Both the position numbers and the translations under genes were made by a program. Shown here piece after piece: positions 16,566 through 25,270 of a DNA stretch of 64,000 bases. This DNA comes from Halonotius aquaticus (lineage in GTDB: Archaea > Halobacteriota > Halobacteria > Halobacteriales > Haloferacaceae). The stretch covers positions 1-64,000 of the forward strand of contig NZ_QKNY01000003.1 of assembly GCF_003605575.1 (NCBI RefSeq), written 5' to 3'. Below the pieces are notes generated by a model, which had not been told where the DNA came from, did not search any database, and saw nothing but the letters and a program-made list of their open reading frames with translations. Each line of letters opens with the position of its first letter. The stretch's first letter is position 1.

Positions 16566-17141
16566 TTACGCGTCCGCTTTCTCGTCGTCGCTGTCAGCGT
16601 CGGCCGCCTCGTCAGCATCCGCCGCATCGGCGTCTGCGTCAGCATCTTCCGCAGCGTCTTCGGTATCTGCATCCTCAGCATCGTCGGCGTCCGCCACTTC
16701 ATCATCGTCCGCGTCCTCAGCATCGGCGTCTTCCGCTTCTTCGTCTTCGTCTGGTTCCGGCTCTTCGAGGCCGAGGGCGACACGAACGTTGTCGTCGCTG
16801 TCGACAATCGTCGCGTTGACCTGTGCGGTCTCCTCGGAGACCTGGCGGCCGCGAACGGTGATGCGTTTGCGCTCGCCGTCACGGGTTGGGTTGAAGCCAA
16901 CGCCGCCCTCAAGTAGGCGTTCGCGGATCTGTGCGCCCGGAACATCCTCCCGCATCGGACGGCCTGTCTCGTCGGAGCCACCGGTCAGTTTGAGCGTGTA
17001 CTCATCAAGGCCGACCGCACCGCCGTCGACCTCCTCGCCGAGCTCTCGCCCGAGGAATCGGTTGGCGTCCTGTCCGTCGACCTCATGTTGATACGTCTGT
17101 CCGTCGGTCGGGTCAGCGACGGCGACTTGGAATTCTGCCAT
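16566..17141 (-). CDS. rps6e: Ribosomal protein S6e with an acidic C-terminal extension
   Basis: Small-subunit protein. Residues 1 to about 125 are a complete archaeal S6e core ([59 protein letters not shown]). After that comes a tail of about 65 residues made almost only of Asp, Glu and Ala in DADA/EDAD repeats. I recall the haloarchaeal family being about 125-135 residues, so the tail is extra. The start at 17141 is supported by a minus-strand TATA-like tract (17170-17163) about 22-29 bases upstream. Confidence 0.95.
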   Translation of the reverse strand: MAEFQVAVADPTDGQTYQHEVDGQDANRFLGRELGEEVDGGAVGLDEYTLKLTGGSDETGRPMREDVPGAQIRERLLEGGVGFNPTRDGERKRITVRGRQVSEETAQVNATIVDSDDNVRVALGLEEPEPDEDEEAEDADAEDADDDEVADADDAEDADTEDAAEDADADADAADADEAADADSDDEKADA

Positions 17142-17162
17142 ACCACTGTCTGTTCGGTCGCC

Positions 17163-17170
17163 GATAAAAA
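17163..17170 (-). promoter_or_regulatory. TATA element of rps6e
   Basis: On the minus strand the TTTTTATC tract ends 22 bases before the S6e ATG, which fits a leaderless transcript. Confidence 0.5.
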
Positions 17171-17213
17171 GCACGTCGAAACCGCCCTCACAGCCACCGG
17201 CGGTTAGTAATCG

Positions 17214-17220
17214 TTATACA
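17214..17220 (+). promoter_or_regulatory. TATA element of the following membrane-anchored protein
   Basis: TTATACA lies 23-29 bases before the ATG at 17243, the normal leaderless spacing. Confidence 0.5.
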
Positions 17221-17242
17221 CCGGACGTACGTTGCCCGAAAC

Positions 17243-18076
17243 ATGCAACGACGCGCTGTGGCCGTGTACGTCGCGTTGTTCGTCCTCATCGGCGTTGCGT
17301 CGTACACGCTGATGGTAACCGCCGAACAACCACAAGTAGCGGTCGAGAATCCGAATTTCCAGCTCTCATCGGGTGATGGATTCACCGTCGACGGACAGTC
17401 CTACACCGCAGCGACGGTCGAAGAGGTCACCGAGGAGGGCGGCCACGGGAGTACAAGCACCCACAGAGAGGCAACGCTCGAATGGACGGTGGCGAATGTC
17501 GAAAACACCGACGACTGGGCAGTCGGCGACACGATCACCGTCGACGAACGCGAGTGGAATGTCGTCAGTACCTCAGCCTCGTCGGTGACCGTCGAGGAGG
17601 CCATCGACCGCACGGCGATCCTCGAAGCCGATCCGGCTGCTGACAACACAACCTACTCCGGTGACAACGGCGAGTTCGTCCTCGTCGACGACGAGCGCGT
17701 CCCTGTCTCGGAGTACTTCGATCCCGCAACAGTGACTTTCACCGAGGGTGAAACGATACCGTACGATGGCCAGCAGGCCACGATCGATACGGTCACCAAC
17801 GAGAGTATCACCGTGTCGTGGACGGCTGATGAGTCCAACAGTCAAACGCTGAAAACCGGCGATACGATCACGCTTGCCGACAACACCACTTACACCGCCT
17901 ACTTCACTGGGCCAAACACCGTTGAGCTGACCGACAACGCCGAGGGCTACCAGGCAGCCGTCAGCGAGCAGGAGACGTTCTCTCAGCGCGTCACCGGGCT
18001 GCGGTGGGTCACGTTCACCGCCGGCTTCATCGCGATGCTGTTGATCGCTTTCGCGTTCCTCCCCTCGCGGTACTGA
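17243..18076 (+). CDS. Membrane-anchored extracytoplasmic protein, unknown function
   Basis: A 277-residue protein with a hydrophobic N-terminal segment (residues 5-27, RAVAVYVALFVLIGVASYTL) and a second one near the C terminus (residues 252-272, WVTFTAGFIAMLLIAFAFLP). The middle 220 residues are acidic, Thr-rich and beta-like with short repeated phrases: VGDTITVDEREW, GETIPYDGQQATI, TGDTITLADNTTY. These suggest three related small beta units lying outside the membrane. Family not recognised. Divergent from rps6e with about 100 bases between. Confidence 0.75.
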   Translation: MQRRAVAVYVALFVLIGVASYTLMVTAEQPQVAVENPNFQLSSGDGFTVDGQSYTAATVEEVTEEGGHGSTSTHREATLEWTVANVENTDDWAVGDTITVDEREWNVVSTSASSVTVEEAIDRTAILEADPAADNTTYSGDNGEFVLVDDERVPVSEYFDPATVTFTEGETIPYDGQQATIDTVTNESITVSWTADESNSQTLKTGDTITLADNTTYTAYFTGPNTVELTDNAEGYQAAVSEQETFSQRVTGLRWVTFTAGFIAMLLIAFAFLPSRY

Positions 18077-18193
18077 ACGCACACCGTTCCAAACGGATCT
18101 TTTTACCTCGGTCGCTGTCGACGGCAGGTGTCGGTGATGGTGACCGCCATGCGGCGTCGCGGAAGCGTCGTGACGATGTGTATGCAGGAAGTA

Positions 18194-18199
18194 TTTATT
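18194..18199 (+). promoter_or_regulatory. TATA-like element
   Basis: TTTATT lies 23-28 bases before the ATG at 18222. Confidence 0.4.
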
Positions 18200-18221
18200 C
18201 CGGCTTCGGTAACGGGAGCAC

Positions 18222-18749
18222 ATGGAACCGGGCGAGTACGTTGTTGACACCGAGGACGACGAACCTGATCTCGCGGTCGTTGTCTTGCAGCGAGACGCAC
18301 CGATCAGCGAAGTCACCGTGTCGGATCCCGATTCGGATCGAACGGTCGCCGCTGATAACCCCGACTACGAGGCCTCCGACCCCGCCGTCAGCGTTGCCTT
18401 TGTCGAATCCGGGCTCAACCGACGGTGGCCAGACTGGACTGACGCCCCACCCAGCGAACTCTATGACGGGGCAACCGAGCACAACGTGAAGCTCTACACC
18501 TTTCCCGAGGGCAGACTCCGGACGCTCACCGGCCAACAAGCGGCGATTATGCTTGCCGAGGAGACGGTTGATCTCACCGCCCTCCAAGCACGGCTCGAAG
18601 ACGCCGGCTGGACGGTCGACCCCGCCGACCATCTGATCACCGTCGAGAAACGCGACGAGCAGTATCGGATCTACAAAACGGGCGACGTTGACGGAACGGG
18701 CAAACTCCGAACGCCGCTGACAAATCTCGTCGAGGAGTACAGCGAGTAG
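18222..18749 (+). CDS. Conserved haloarchaeal protein of unknown function
   Basis: A 175-residue, strongly acidic soluble protein. It starts EPGEYVVDTEDDEPDLAVVV, contains LTGQQAAIMLAEETVDLTALQARLEDAGW, and ends EYRIYKTGDVDG-like, closing with LTNLVEEYSE. There is no signal peptide, cysteine or membrane segment. The start is supported by a TATA-like element 23-28 bases upstream. Family not recognised beyond its haloarchaeal style. The TRAM-domain gene follows 84 bases later. Confidence 0.75.
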   Translation: MEPGEYVVDTEDDEPDLAVVVLQRDAPISEVTVSDPDSDRTVAADNPDYEASDPAVSVAFVESGLNRRWPDWTDAPPSELYDGATEHNVKLYTFPEGRLRTLTGQQAAIMLAEETVDLTALQARLEDAGWTVDPADHLITVEKRDEQYRIYKTGDVDGTGKLRTPLTNLVEEYSE

Positions 18750-18833
18750 CCCCGTTGCCGCTGTCTCCAGCGACATCGCCGCCTGTGGCGTCGATAGGTT
18801 CAAGAGACTGGCCGCGTCTTTTTCAGCAACTCA

Positions 18834-19280
18834 ATGGAGATCCCCGAGCAACTCGCTTGTTTGTACACCGCAGAGCTCACCGAAACCGAGGACAGCTACA
18901 CGCTCACCGTGCCAGCAACGGAGGTCGAAGAGGGGGCTGTCACGCCGGGAGAGACGCTCCGTGTCGCCATACTGGCCGACAGCGAGGGCAGCGATCGCAA
19001 CGACAGTCCCGACGACAGCACCGAGGAAACACCGTCGACAGCGCGGTCTGAGACGCCGACGGCGTCGCAGCCCGAGCCGCCGGTGAGCGAGGATGAGACG
19101 CGCGTCGTCGAGATCGAAGATGTAGGCGACCAAGGCGATGGGATCACCCGCGTCGAACGCGGCTTTGTGGTGATCGTCCCCGAGACCGAGGAGGGCGAGA
19201 CCGTCGAAATCCGGATCGAAACGGTTCGACCGAACGTTGCCTTCGGAACCGTCATCGATCGACTCGACCACGCCGAGTAG
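18834..19280 (+). CDS. TRAM-domain protein, probable RNA-binding
   Basis: A 148-residue protein. The C-terminal 60 residues form a TRAM domain (VEIEDVGDQGDGITRVERGFVV, then the acidic EGETVEIRIETVRPNVAFG), the beta-barrel found in tRNA-modifying enzymes and stand-alone archaeal RNA chaperones. The N-terminal 45 residues (LACLYTAELTETEDSYTLTV) look like another small beta unit. The middle is a disordered acidic/Ser/Thr/Pro linker. In methanogens stand-alone TRAM proteins act in cold adaptation. A similar role here is inference. It is followed by tRNA-Thr on the other strand. Confidence 0.85.
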   Translation: MEIPEQLACLYTAELTETEDSYTLTVPATEVEEGAVTPGETLRVAILADSEGSDRNDSPDDSTEETPSTARSETPTASQPEPPVSEDETRVVEIEDVGDQGDGITRVERGFVVIVPETEEGETVEIRIETVRPNVAFGTVIDRLDHAE

Positions 19281-19397
19281 CCGCCGCCTGCTGTCGTATC
19301 GTGAGATGACTCAATCACCACTGTTCAGTTGCGGCTACTGAACGCTGCTCGGTAGTGATGACTACCCGCTACGTAGATAGGAAGTCAGTGTAAGGAA

Positions 19398-19469
19398 AGC
19401 CTAGGCCGGAATTTGAATCCGGGGTCTCGTCCTTACCAAGGACGCGCTTTACCGCTAAGCTACCCAGGC
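19398..19469 (-). tRNA. tRNA-Thr (GGT)
   Basis: The minus-strand acceptor arm GCCTGGG (19469-19463) pairs with CCTAGGC (one G-U), with discriminator T at 19398. The anticodon stem CGTCC/GGACG encloses the loop TTGGTAA, giving anticodon GGT for threonine. The T-arm has CCGGATTCAAATTCCGG. The gene is 72 nt with no intron, and CCA is not encoded. Confidence 0.95.
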
Positions 19470-19543
19470 ACGCACTCAGTCGTAGTCCGGGTTTGTCTTT
19501 AGGCGTTTCGATTCGGCGGTGCCGCCCCGCGGTTTGTGGCCGG

Positions 19544-20206
19544 TCAGCGATCACCAACAGATGACGCGACTGGGTCGTCGCTGCCGGCGGCCAGCTCGGT
19601 CAGTCGCTGCCGAACCGGCTCGGTGACGACGCTCGCCGCCGGCGGCAACGTCTCATAGTTGCGGGCGGCGTTGGCCGCAAACTCAAGTAACGCCTCGGTG
19701 GGATCAGTGCCGACAGCGGTGACGCCGGCTCGAACTGCCAACACGAAGATATCAGCCTCAAGATTGCGATCGAGCGTGGGGGCGTCAGCGTCGGGCTCCC
19801 GGCGGCGGGTCTGATCCCGACCGAACGCCCGGATGGTTTCGACAGCAGCATCCGAGACCTCGGTTCGGGCCAATAGATAAAATCCCCGCGAGACGAGGAT
19901 GTCGGCCGCCAGAATCTCTAAGTCGGCGTCGATTTCGCTCTCCTCGGCGGTTGTCCATGGCTCCTCGTGGGCCAACGATCGCGTCAGTCGGAGCCCTTCG
20001 TAGATGAGTTGGACGCCAACACTTCGGTCGATAACGGCCTCCGGGGCAAGCGAGGGCTTTCGGCCAAGCGCGCTCTCATACACTAAGACACCGGGTGCCA
20101 TCGACGCCCGCTCAAGGCGATCAAGCAGGACGGCTCGCAGCCGTGGTGGCTCAATATCTTCAACTGTGTCGCGGGCCGCAGTCCGCGCCCGCACGGCAGC
20201 ATCCAT
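19544..20206 (-). CDS. Conserved haloarchaeal helical protein, unknown function
   Basis: A 220-residue, mostly alpha-helical, acidic protein. The ATG at 20204-20206 gives MDAAVRARTAARDTVEDI. A core EPWTTAEESEIDADLEILAADILVSRGFYLLARTE and the later LEFAANAARNYETLP are reminiscent of trans-prenyltransferase helices, but the DDxxD metal motifs are missing. This could be a degenerate member of that fold. That is weak inference, and family assignment is not secure. It is divergent from the coiled-coil gene at 20466. Confidence 0.72.
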   Translation of the reverse strand: MDAAVRARTAARDTVEDIEPPRLRAVLLDRLERASMAPGVLVYESALGRKPSLAPEAVIDRSVGVQLIYEGLRLTRSLAHEEPWTTAEESEIDADLEILAADILVSRGFYLLARTEVSDAAVETIRAFGRDQTRRREPDADAPTLDRNLEADIFVLAVRAGVTAVGTDPTEALLEFAANAARNYETLPPAASVVTEPVRQRLTELAAGSDDPVASSVGDR

Positions 20207-20465
20207 TACAATACTGTAGGCAAGCGACAGGCAAAGACCTTTGGAACCACCCACTCACCGACGGCACGCGGCCGAAACACAGCGGGGCGACAACAGGTCG
20301 CTGATGCTGGCCAACACGGGATATCGCCATCAACGATGACGAATGTCTGACAGAAAGCTGACAGAAACGGCGAGACTTTGGCGTATCAAGGTTTCACGCG
20401 TTCGAAATACAGTATATTTTTAACATAGTATCACGATAATTAATTTCACGACAAACGTATCGCTC

Positions 20466-21734
20466 ATGTCACGTGATCAACTCTCGGACGACGGAACGCC
20501 TGCGGTCGACACGGATGCACTCGGCGCGTGGGTCGCCGAAACCGCGGCGAAGAAAGGCGTCTCCGAGCGGGAGCTCCTCGATGAGATCCTCTCGTCGTAC
20601 TGGGTGCTCGAAGAGCTCTCAGATGTCGTCCTCAACGGCGATCCGACCGCCGAGGGCAGCGAACACACGTCGAGTCGCCAAGAGGCTCCACCGGAGCCCA
20701 CCCCTCGGACGGCATCGCCCGACCGACGGGAACAGCCCACCGACCGGCAGGAGCGATCTACCGACCGCCAAGAACGACCAACTAACGGCGGCGAGCAGCC
20801 GTCGACCAAGCGAAACTCGACGGCCGATCCGGAGCCGTCAGCCGAGTCGAATCGACCGACGGCGTCGACGGCAGACGAGGACTTAGAGCTCTCGGGGATC
20901 GAACAAGAGCTTGGCAAGCTTCGAACGGTCATCAATGAACTGGCGAGCGAACAGTCGCTGCCGACACCGGAGTCGGCGACCCCGAACGCTGAGCATGCTG
21001 ACCCGGACGCGTCGTCGTCAACCGACAGCGACGATGAAGCCGGCGAGTTTGAGGAATTTACGCCGGCAGACACGGAATCGTGGGCGGAGAGTCGCGGCGT
21101 TGTCGCCGAGTTAGACGATGAGCTCATCGAGATCAGAAGCCGGCTCTCCGAGCTCGAAGCCGAGCTCACCGACCGGCTCGCCGAGGAGGCCGACGAACGG
21201 GCGGAACTCGAAGCGTGGATCGAAACTGAGTTCGATAATATCGAGGACGTCCTCCAACACCTGCTGTCGACGACCGACAACCTCGAATATCGGCTTGGGT
21301 CGGCGATCGAATCACAACGCGAACAGCTTGAACCGCTGCAGGCCGCTCATGCCGAACAGGAGCAGTTGCAGACGCTGAAAAACGAGGCGATCGAAAAGGG
21401 CGTCGACGCCGCTGACTGCGACGATTGCGGCGAGACGGTTGATCTCGGTCTGCTGCCGGAGCCGTACTGTCCGAACTGCGATCAGCAGTTCACCGGTGTC
21501 ACCGCAAGCAGTTGGTGGCCCTTTGATACGGCGACGCTGCGAACCGCGACCGCACGACGATCACAGACAGAGAACGCATGGGGAAGCGCCCCAGCCGAGG
21601 AGTCACACGCGGCTGACCGACGATCGAACCAGAACGACCAACCACCAGCAGCCCCACGCAACGATCAACAGGAGCGGTCGGAACTCGACGGCCAACAGCG
21701 AACCGATGGTGGGTTCAATTGGGTTGATGACTGA
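20466..21734 (+). CDS. Coiled-coil protein with C-terminal zinc ribbon
   Basis: A 422-residue protein of unknown function in four parts. Residues 12-55 form an N-terminal helical unit (LGAWVAETAAKKGVSERELLDEIL). Residues 60-140 are a disordered Ser/Pro/Glu/Arg region with the repeated phrase TDRQER. Residues about 215-300 are a coiled coil (DELIEIRSRLSELEAELTDR). Residues about 318-345 are a zinc ribbon (CDDCGETVDL... YCPNCDQQFTG). The tail is disordered. No enzyme motif is seen. An AT-rich 20401-20450 region upstream could carry its promoter. The RecA-like gene follows about 60 bases later on the same strand, so the two may act together. Confidence 0.8.
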   Translation: MSRDQLSDDGTPAVDTDALGAWVAETAAKKGVSERELLDEILSSYWVLEELSDVVLNGDPTAEGSEHTSSRQEAPPEPTPRTASPDRREQPTDRQERSTDRQERPTNGGEQPSTKRNSTADPEPSAESNRPTASTADEDLELSGIEQELGKLRTVINELASEQSLPTPESATPNAEHADPDASSSTDSDDEAGEFEEFTPADTESWAESRGVVAELDDELIEIRSRLSELEAELTDRLAEEADERAELEAWIETEFDNIEDVLQHLLSTTDNLEYRLGSAIESQREQLEPLQAAHAEQEQLQTLKNEAIEKGVDAADCDDCGETVDLGLLPEPYCPNCDQQFTGVTASSWWPFDTATLRTATARRSQTENAWGSAPAEESHAADRRSNQNDQPPAAPRNDQQERSELDGQQRTDGGFNWVDD

Positions 21735-21794
21735 CGATACCCCGAAATCGTCGCCGACCAACTCACGACGGAAAGATGGACTTCGGTGTCATCG

Positions 21795-22658
21795 ATGAAT
21801 AACAACAGCCCACGCCAGGAACACGAGGTGGACGCCACCGCCGAACAGGTCGTCTCGGCGGCGACAATGGCCACCACCGGCGGAGCTACAGCGGCACCCG
21901 CGCAATCGGCTAATCGGCTGTGGGATGACTTCAGTGGTGACAACGACACCGACGCAGAGGCAGCGTCGACTGCTGACGAGGCCGTCGCCACGGAGTCGAC
22001 ATCGACACCCCAGCAGTCTCCAGAACCGGATCAAGCGTTCGACGGCGTGTTGGATACACTGTCCTCGTTTGGGCAATCAACCTCGCCGACACAGGTGCTC
22101 GTATTGAGCCCGACGAATCACGGCGTCACCAATGATATCTTCACGCAGATCTGTGCGACCGAGGGAACGGCCACCCAGAACGTCGTCTTCGTGACCGCGA
22201 CGCGGTCGACCAGCGACCGGCTCCCGATGACCCGAAAGTTCCAGGCGTGGGTTGAGGGACACACAACGCTGATCGAGGTTGGCCAGCCGCGTTCAGACCC
22301 GGAGTCGACCCGCGGCACCAATACGCTGGGACGAAAAGTTGACTCACATAAGGAAGTGCCGAATCCACAGAATCTGGCGAAACTCGGGGTCGTCATCAGC
22401 CACGAGTTCAGCCGGATCGACAATCAGTATCCGACCGTGCTGGGATTCCATACGCTGTCATCGATGGTGCAGCATCTCGGTACTGAAACGGTGGTGCCAT
22501 TCCTGTATACGCTCTGTTCGAAACTCGATGAGTCAGGCGTAATGGGCTACTGTCATCTCGATCCGGGCCGGCACAGCGACGATGATGTCGAGACGATCAA
22601 GTCGGTGTTTGATGTGTCAGTGCGGATTCAGCCGGATGGTAGCGTTGACATCGAATGA
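21795..22658 (+). CDS. DUF7504-like degenerate RecA/KaiC-type protein
   Basis: About 287 residues. A disordered acidic N-terminal 90 residues precede an alpha/beta domain starting VLVLSPTNHGVTNDIFTQIC, where RecA/RadA-family proteins have their P-loop. The consensus GxxxxGK(T/S) is absent, so ATP binding by the usual route is unlikely. Later strands and helices (LAKLGVVISHEFSRIDNQ, TVLGFHTLSSMVQHL, VMGYCHLDPGRHSDDD) follow the haloarchaeal DUF7504 pattern as I recall it. The ATG at 21795 is chosen over the GTG at 21786. It lies about 60 bases after the coiled-coil gene. Confidence 0.75.
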   Translation: MNNNSPRQEHEVDATAEQVVSAATMATTGGATAAPAQSANRLWDDFSGDNDTDAEAASTADEAVATESTSTPQQSPEPDQAFDGVLDTLSSFGQSTSPTQVLVLSPTNHGVTNDIFTQICATEGTATQNVVFVTATRSTSDRLPMTRKFQAWVEGHTTLIEVGQPRSDPESTRGTNTLGRKVDSHKEVPNPQNLAKLGVVISHEFSRIDNQYPTVLGFHTLSSMVQHLGTETVVPFLYTLCSKLDESGVMGYCHLDPGRHSDDDVETIKSVFDVSVRIQPDGSVDIE

Positions 22659-22802
22659 AAAGAAACGTTGGTGAAATCAACTAATCAGCGAGCGGTAGCA
22701 CTGTGGCAGGCTATGTACACGAACAAAAGACACTGACGCTGAGTCGATTGAAAGGGGTTGTAGATCCCTGCTGGGCAGTAAAATAAAAATTAATCGCGCC
22801 GA

Positions 22803-23621
22803 TTAGGCGTCTCGCCCGAATCGAACTTGGTCAAGCAGATCGACGGCTGTCTGTGTTGCCGAGCCGAAATCGAGAGCACCCGAAGTAGAGGCAAGATCGG
22901 CAAGATCGTTTGCGAGCTGGTCGTTGAAGTTCAGTCTAAAGTAGACTTCATTTGTCCCTCCACCCAGCGTCGCAGTGTTAGTCGTAGTGATCGGATCGCT
23001 GCCGTCGGCCTCACTGACATCCGGTGAAATTTTCGTCACGGTGTTGCCGTTATCGGCATCCTGAATGTGGAAAGAGAACACCCGGTTAAGAAGTTCCTGA
23101 TTTGAGGAATCGGTACCGACAGCACTGCCTGGGACATATTCAGCCGAGATTTCGACCTGACCACCAGGATTCACAATCTGCAGTGGGGCGATTCCTTCGC
23201 CGTCACTGGGATCGTACGGAGTTGAGGACGGATATGGTCCGCCGGCTGCCGAAGTGCCATTACGGTTGTAAGGCGCGTTTGTACCGTTTGTGGTATTGGT
23301 GGCAAGGGCCATCTCCAGATCTCCGTTCGTCCCGTTATTAATCGTCATGTTCGGGAACTTACCGTTGTCATCAGCTGCCGTAGGCGCAAAGTCAGATGCG
23401 CTATTAGTGTCATCATTTAAGAAAGTTGAGTAGTTCCCGTTGCTGCTCATCGTTGAGTCACTTAGTTCCCCGTTCTTTTCGATCTGAAGCCTATCTTCAG
23501 CGACGACTTGGAAGTTCGCCTGCGGAGTAACCTGGTTCTGAATTGATGCACCCGTTACTGAGGCAGCCCCACTGAGTGTGGCCGCCGTCCCCAGCCCGAT
23601 GATGAAGTTTCGTCGATTCAT
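22803..23621 (-). CDS. Secreted protein with SipW-type signal peptide (paralogue 1)
   Basis: A 272-residue exported protein. The start MNRRNFIIGLGTAATLSGAA is a positively charged leader plus hydrophobic stretch of the SipW-cognate kind. The mature part is Asn/Thr/Gly-rich with many N-x-S/T sequons and no cysteine. A segment TKISPDVSEADGSD followed by a beta strand region (NEVYFRLNFND) is shared with the protein at 25271-26119 (TKISPAYNDSDSDD... ETVQLDLKINLGN), which indicates a common ancestor. It may form extracellular fibres like TasA, but that is inference. It is transcribed toward the coiled-coil region and away from the peptidase. Confidence 0.85.
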   Translation of the reverse strand: MNRRNFIIGLGTAATLSGAASVTGASIQNQVTPQANFQVVAEDRLQIEKNGELSDSTMSSNGNYSTFLNDDTNSASDFAPTAADDNGKFPNMTINNGTNGDLEMALATNTTNGTNAPYNRNGTSAAGGPYPSSTPYDPSDGEGIAPLQIVNPGGQVEISAEYVPGSAVGTDSSNQELLNRVFSFHIQDADNGNTVTKISPDVSEADGSDPITTTNTATLGGGTNEVYFRLNFNDQLANDLADLASTSGALDFGSATQTAVDLLDQVRFGRDA

Positions 23622-24113
23622 TGTACCGAACGATAGTAATCTCTATATTACATCTATATAATCATTACGAAATAGAACATCTGTATCAATCACGCTGCCA
23701 GTGAGCAGTTGTGCAGAGGTCTTCACGGACTATTTACTGCTAGGACTCTATTTGTAGTCTTTCTCAAATTGGGTTCGGAATCAAGAAGGGAATTTGGCCA
23801 ACTGGCGATTCATTGATCAGACTGGGTCAAACTGAAATCGGTCGATATAGGCCTTGATACGTATCTATCACCACTACCTTCTCAAATAACAAAAATATTC
23901 AAATCCCAATATAGTAAACTATGTTTCTATTAGTGTCTATTTTTATTTTAAATCTGGTGTGATCTACCGCTCAACTAGTTTTCTCGACCAATAGCAAACT
24001 ACCGAAGCCGGTAGAACATAACAACAATCAATGGATCGGAAGGTACATTCACATCGGCCGAATACATACTGAATGATTGCTAATCCACATCTACGTAATC
24101 AATATACAGACCT
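23622..24113. other. AT-rich intergenic region between the surface-protein gene and the peptidase gene
   Basis: About 490 bases with no persuasive coding frame and many in-frame stops. It must hold the divergent promoters of the flanking genes. Several A/T-only tracts (for example around 23885-23905 and 23925-23950) could be TATA elements or a regulatory region, and none is placed at an obvious leaderless distance from the ATG at 24114. Confidence 0.6.
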
Positions 24114-25220
24114 ATGGATCTCAGATCAGCTGCAGGCACGAGTATAACCGTTCTGCTCGTTCTCATCGCGATTTTGATACTGGTAACGCAGGTATTCGGG
24201 TTTCCATCGCCGATTAGCTTCGTAGCCACCGATAGTATGGAACCACAGTTGGAACCGGGAGATGGATTTATTGGAATCCCAGAGCCACTGGCCGGTGAGA
24301 TAGCTCCGGGAGATGTGATCACGTTTGAGGCACAGCGCCTTGGTGGCGGTGGCCTGACAACACATCGGGTTGTCGAAAAGACCGAGCAGGGCTATCTTAC
24401 TAAAGGCGATGCGAACCCGTTCCGGGATCAGGCTGCTGGAGAACCACCGGTACAGCAAAGTCAAATCCGTCTCAAAGCTGTACAAATAAATGATAAAATA
24501 ATTGTCATTCCGAATGTGGGCGATGTTTCGAATGCAGCCGAGGGCGTGATTGGAAGTGTCATCACTGGAATCGGACTCGGTGACATTTCACCCGACAATC
24601 CTGGGATCACCGTTGCCATACTCGGGCTGGTGATGGTACTCGGAGCCGGTGGATATGATTTCATCTCGGATGATACGGCTCGTCTGTCGAGGCGATCGCC
24701 GTCGCGGAACGTAATTGACAGTCGACTCCTCCTTGTTGCAGTGTTACTCGTTTTATCACTGCCATTGCTGTCAATAACAGCTCTTCCAAGCGGTACCAGC
24801 GAACTGTCGATTGAGAGTAGTACCGCTTCGACTGACAATCCAGCAGTTATTGAACCCGGAAATTACACAGAAACCAATACCACCGTAGAGAACTCACAAA
24901 TTCTACCGATGGTGATTATCATTGAGCCAGCAAGCGAAGGGCTTGAAGTATCTAATTCCGTGCTGTCGGCCGGAAGCGACGAGACAGTAACAACAAAGAT
25001 CAAAATCTGGGCACCGGAAGAACCTGGGCGGTACGTGCGGAGCCGGGCGGTGCATTTCTACATTCACGTGCTGCCAGCGAATACCATCGGATTTCTCCAC
25101 AGAATTCATCCGTTCGTTGCGCTCACAGTGACAACCAGCGTCATGCTCCTACCAGTAGCGATTCTATTCCTCTTAATCGTCGGAAACCGAAAGATCCCAC
25201 TACGAGAAGTGAGCCGCTAA
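24114..25220 (+). CDS. SipW-type signal peptidase I with extracytoplasmic extension
   Basis: A 368-residue membrane peptidase of the ER/SipW (S26B) class. An N-terminal membrane segment (residues 11-28) is followed by the catalytic motif TDSMEPQLEPGD (nucleophile Ser41), then HRVVEK (His84) and GDAN (Asp99), which form the Ser-His-Asp arrangement of archaeal and endoplasmic-reticulum enzymes. A second part, residues about 190-368, adds membrane segments and an outer domain (IEPGNYTETNTTVENSQ, ILPMVIIIEP) of beta type. It lies between two genes for SipW-type substrates and should cleave their leaders. G+C is lower than in the housekeeping neighbours. Confidence 0.93.
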   Translation: MDLRSAAGTSITVLLVLIAILILVTQVFGFPSPISFVATDSMEPQLEPGDGFIGIPEPLAGEIAPGDVITFEAQRLGGGGLTTHRVVEKTEQGYLTKGDANPFRDQAAGEPPVQQSQIRLKAVQINDKIIVIPNVGDVSNAAEGVIGSVITGIGLGDISPDNPGITVAILGLVMVLGAGGYDFISDDTARLSRRSPSRNVIDSRLLLVAVLLVLSLPLLSITALPSGTSELSIESSTASTDNPAVIEPGNYTETNTTVENSQILPMVIIIEPASEGLEVSNSVLSAGSDETVTTKIKIWAPEEPGRYVRSRAVHFYIHVLPANTIGFLHRIHPFVALTVTTSVMLLPVAILFLLIVGNRKIPLREVSR

Positions 25221-25270
25221 CAGCACATCTAAAATAATTAGTATGTCAACATACATTTATATTATCCTGG

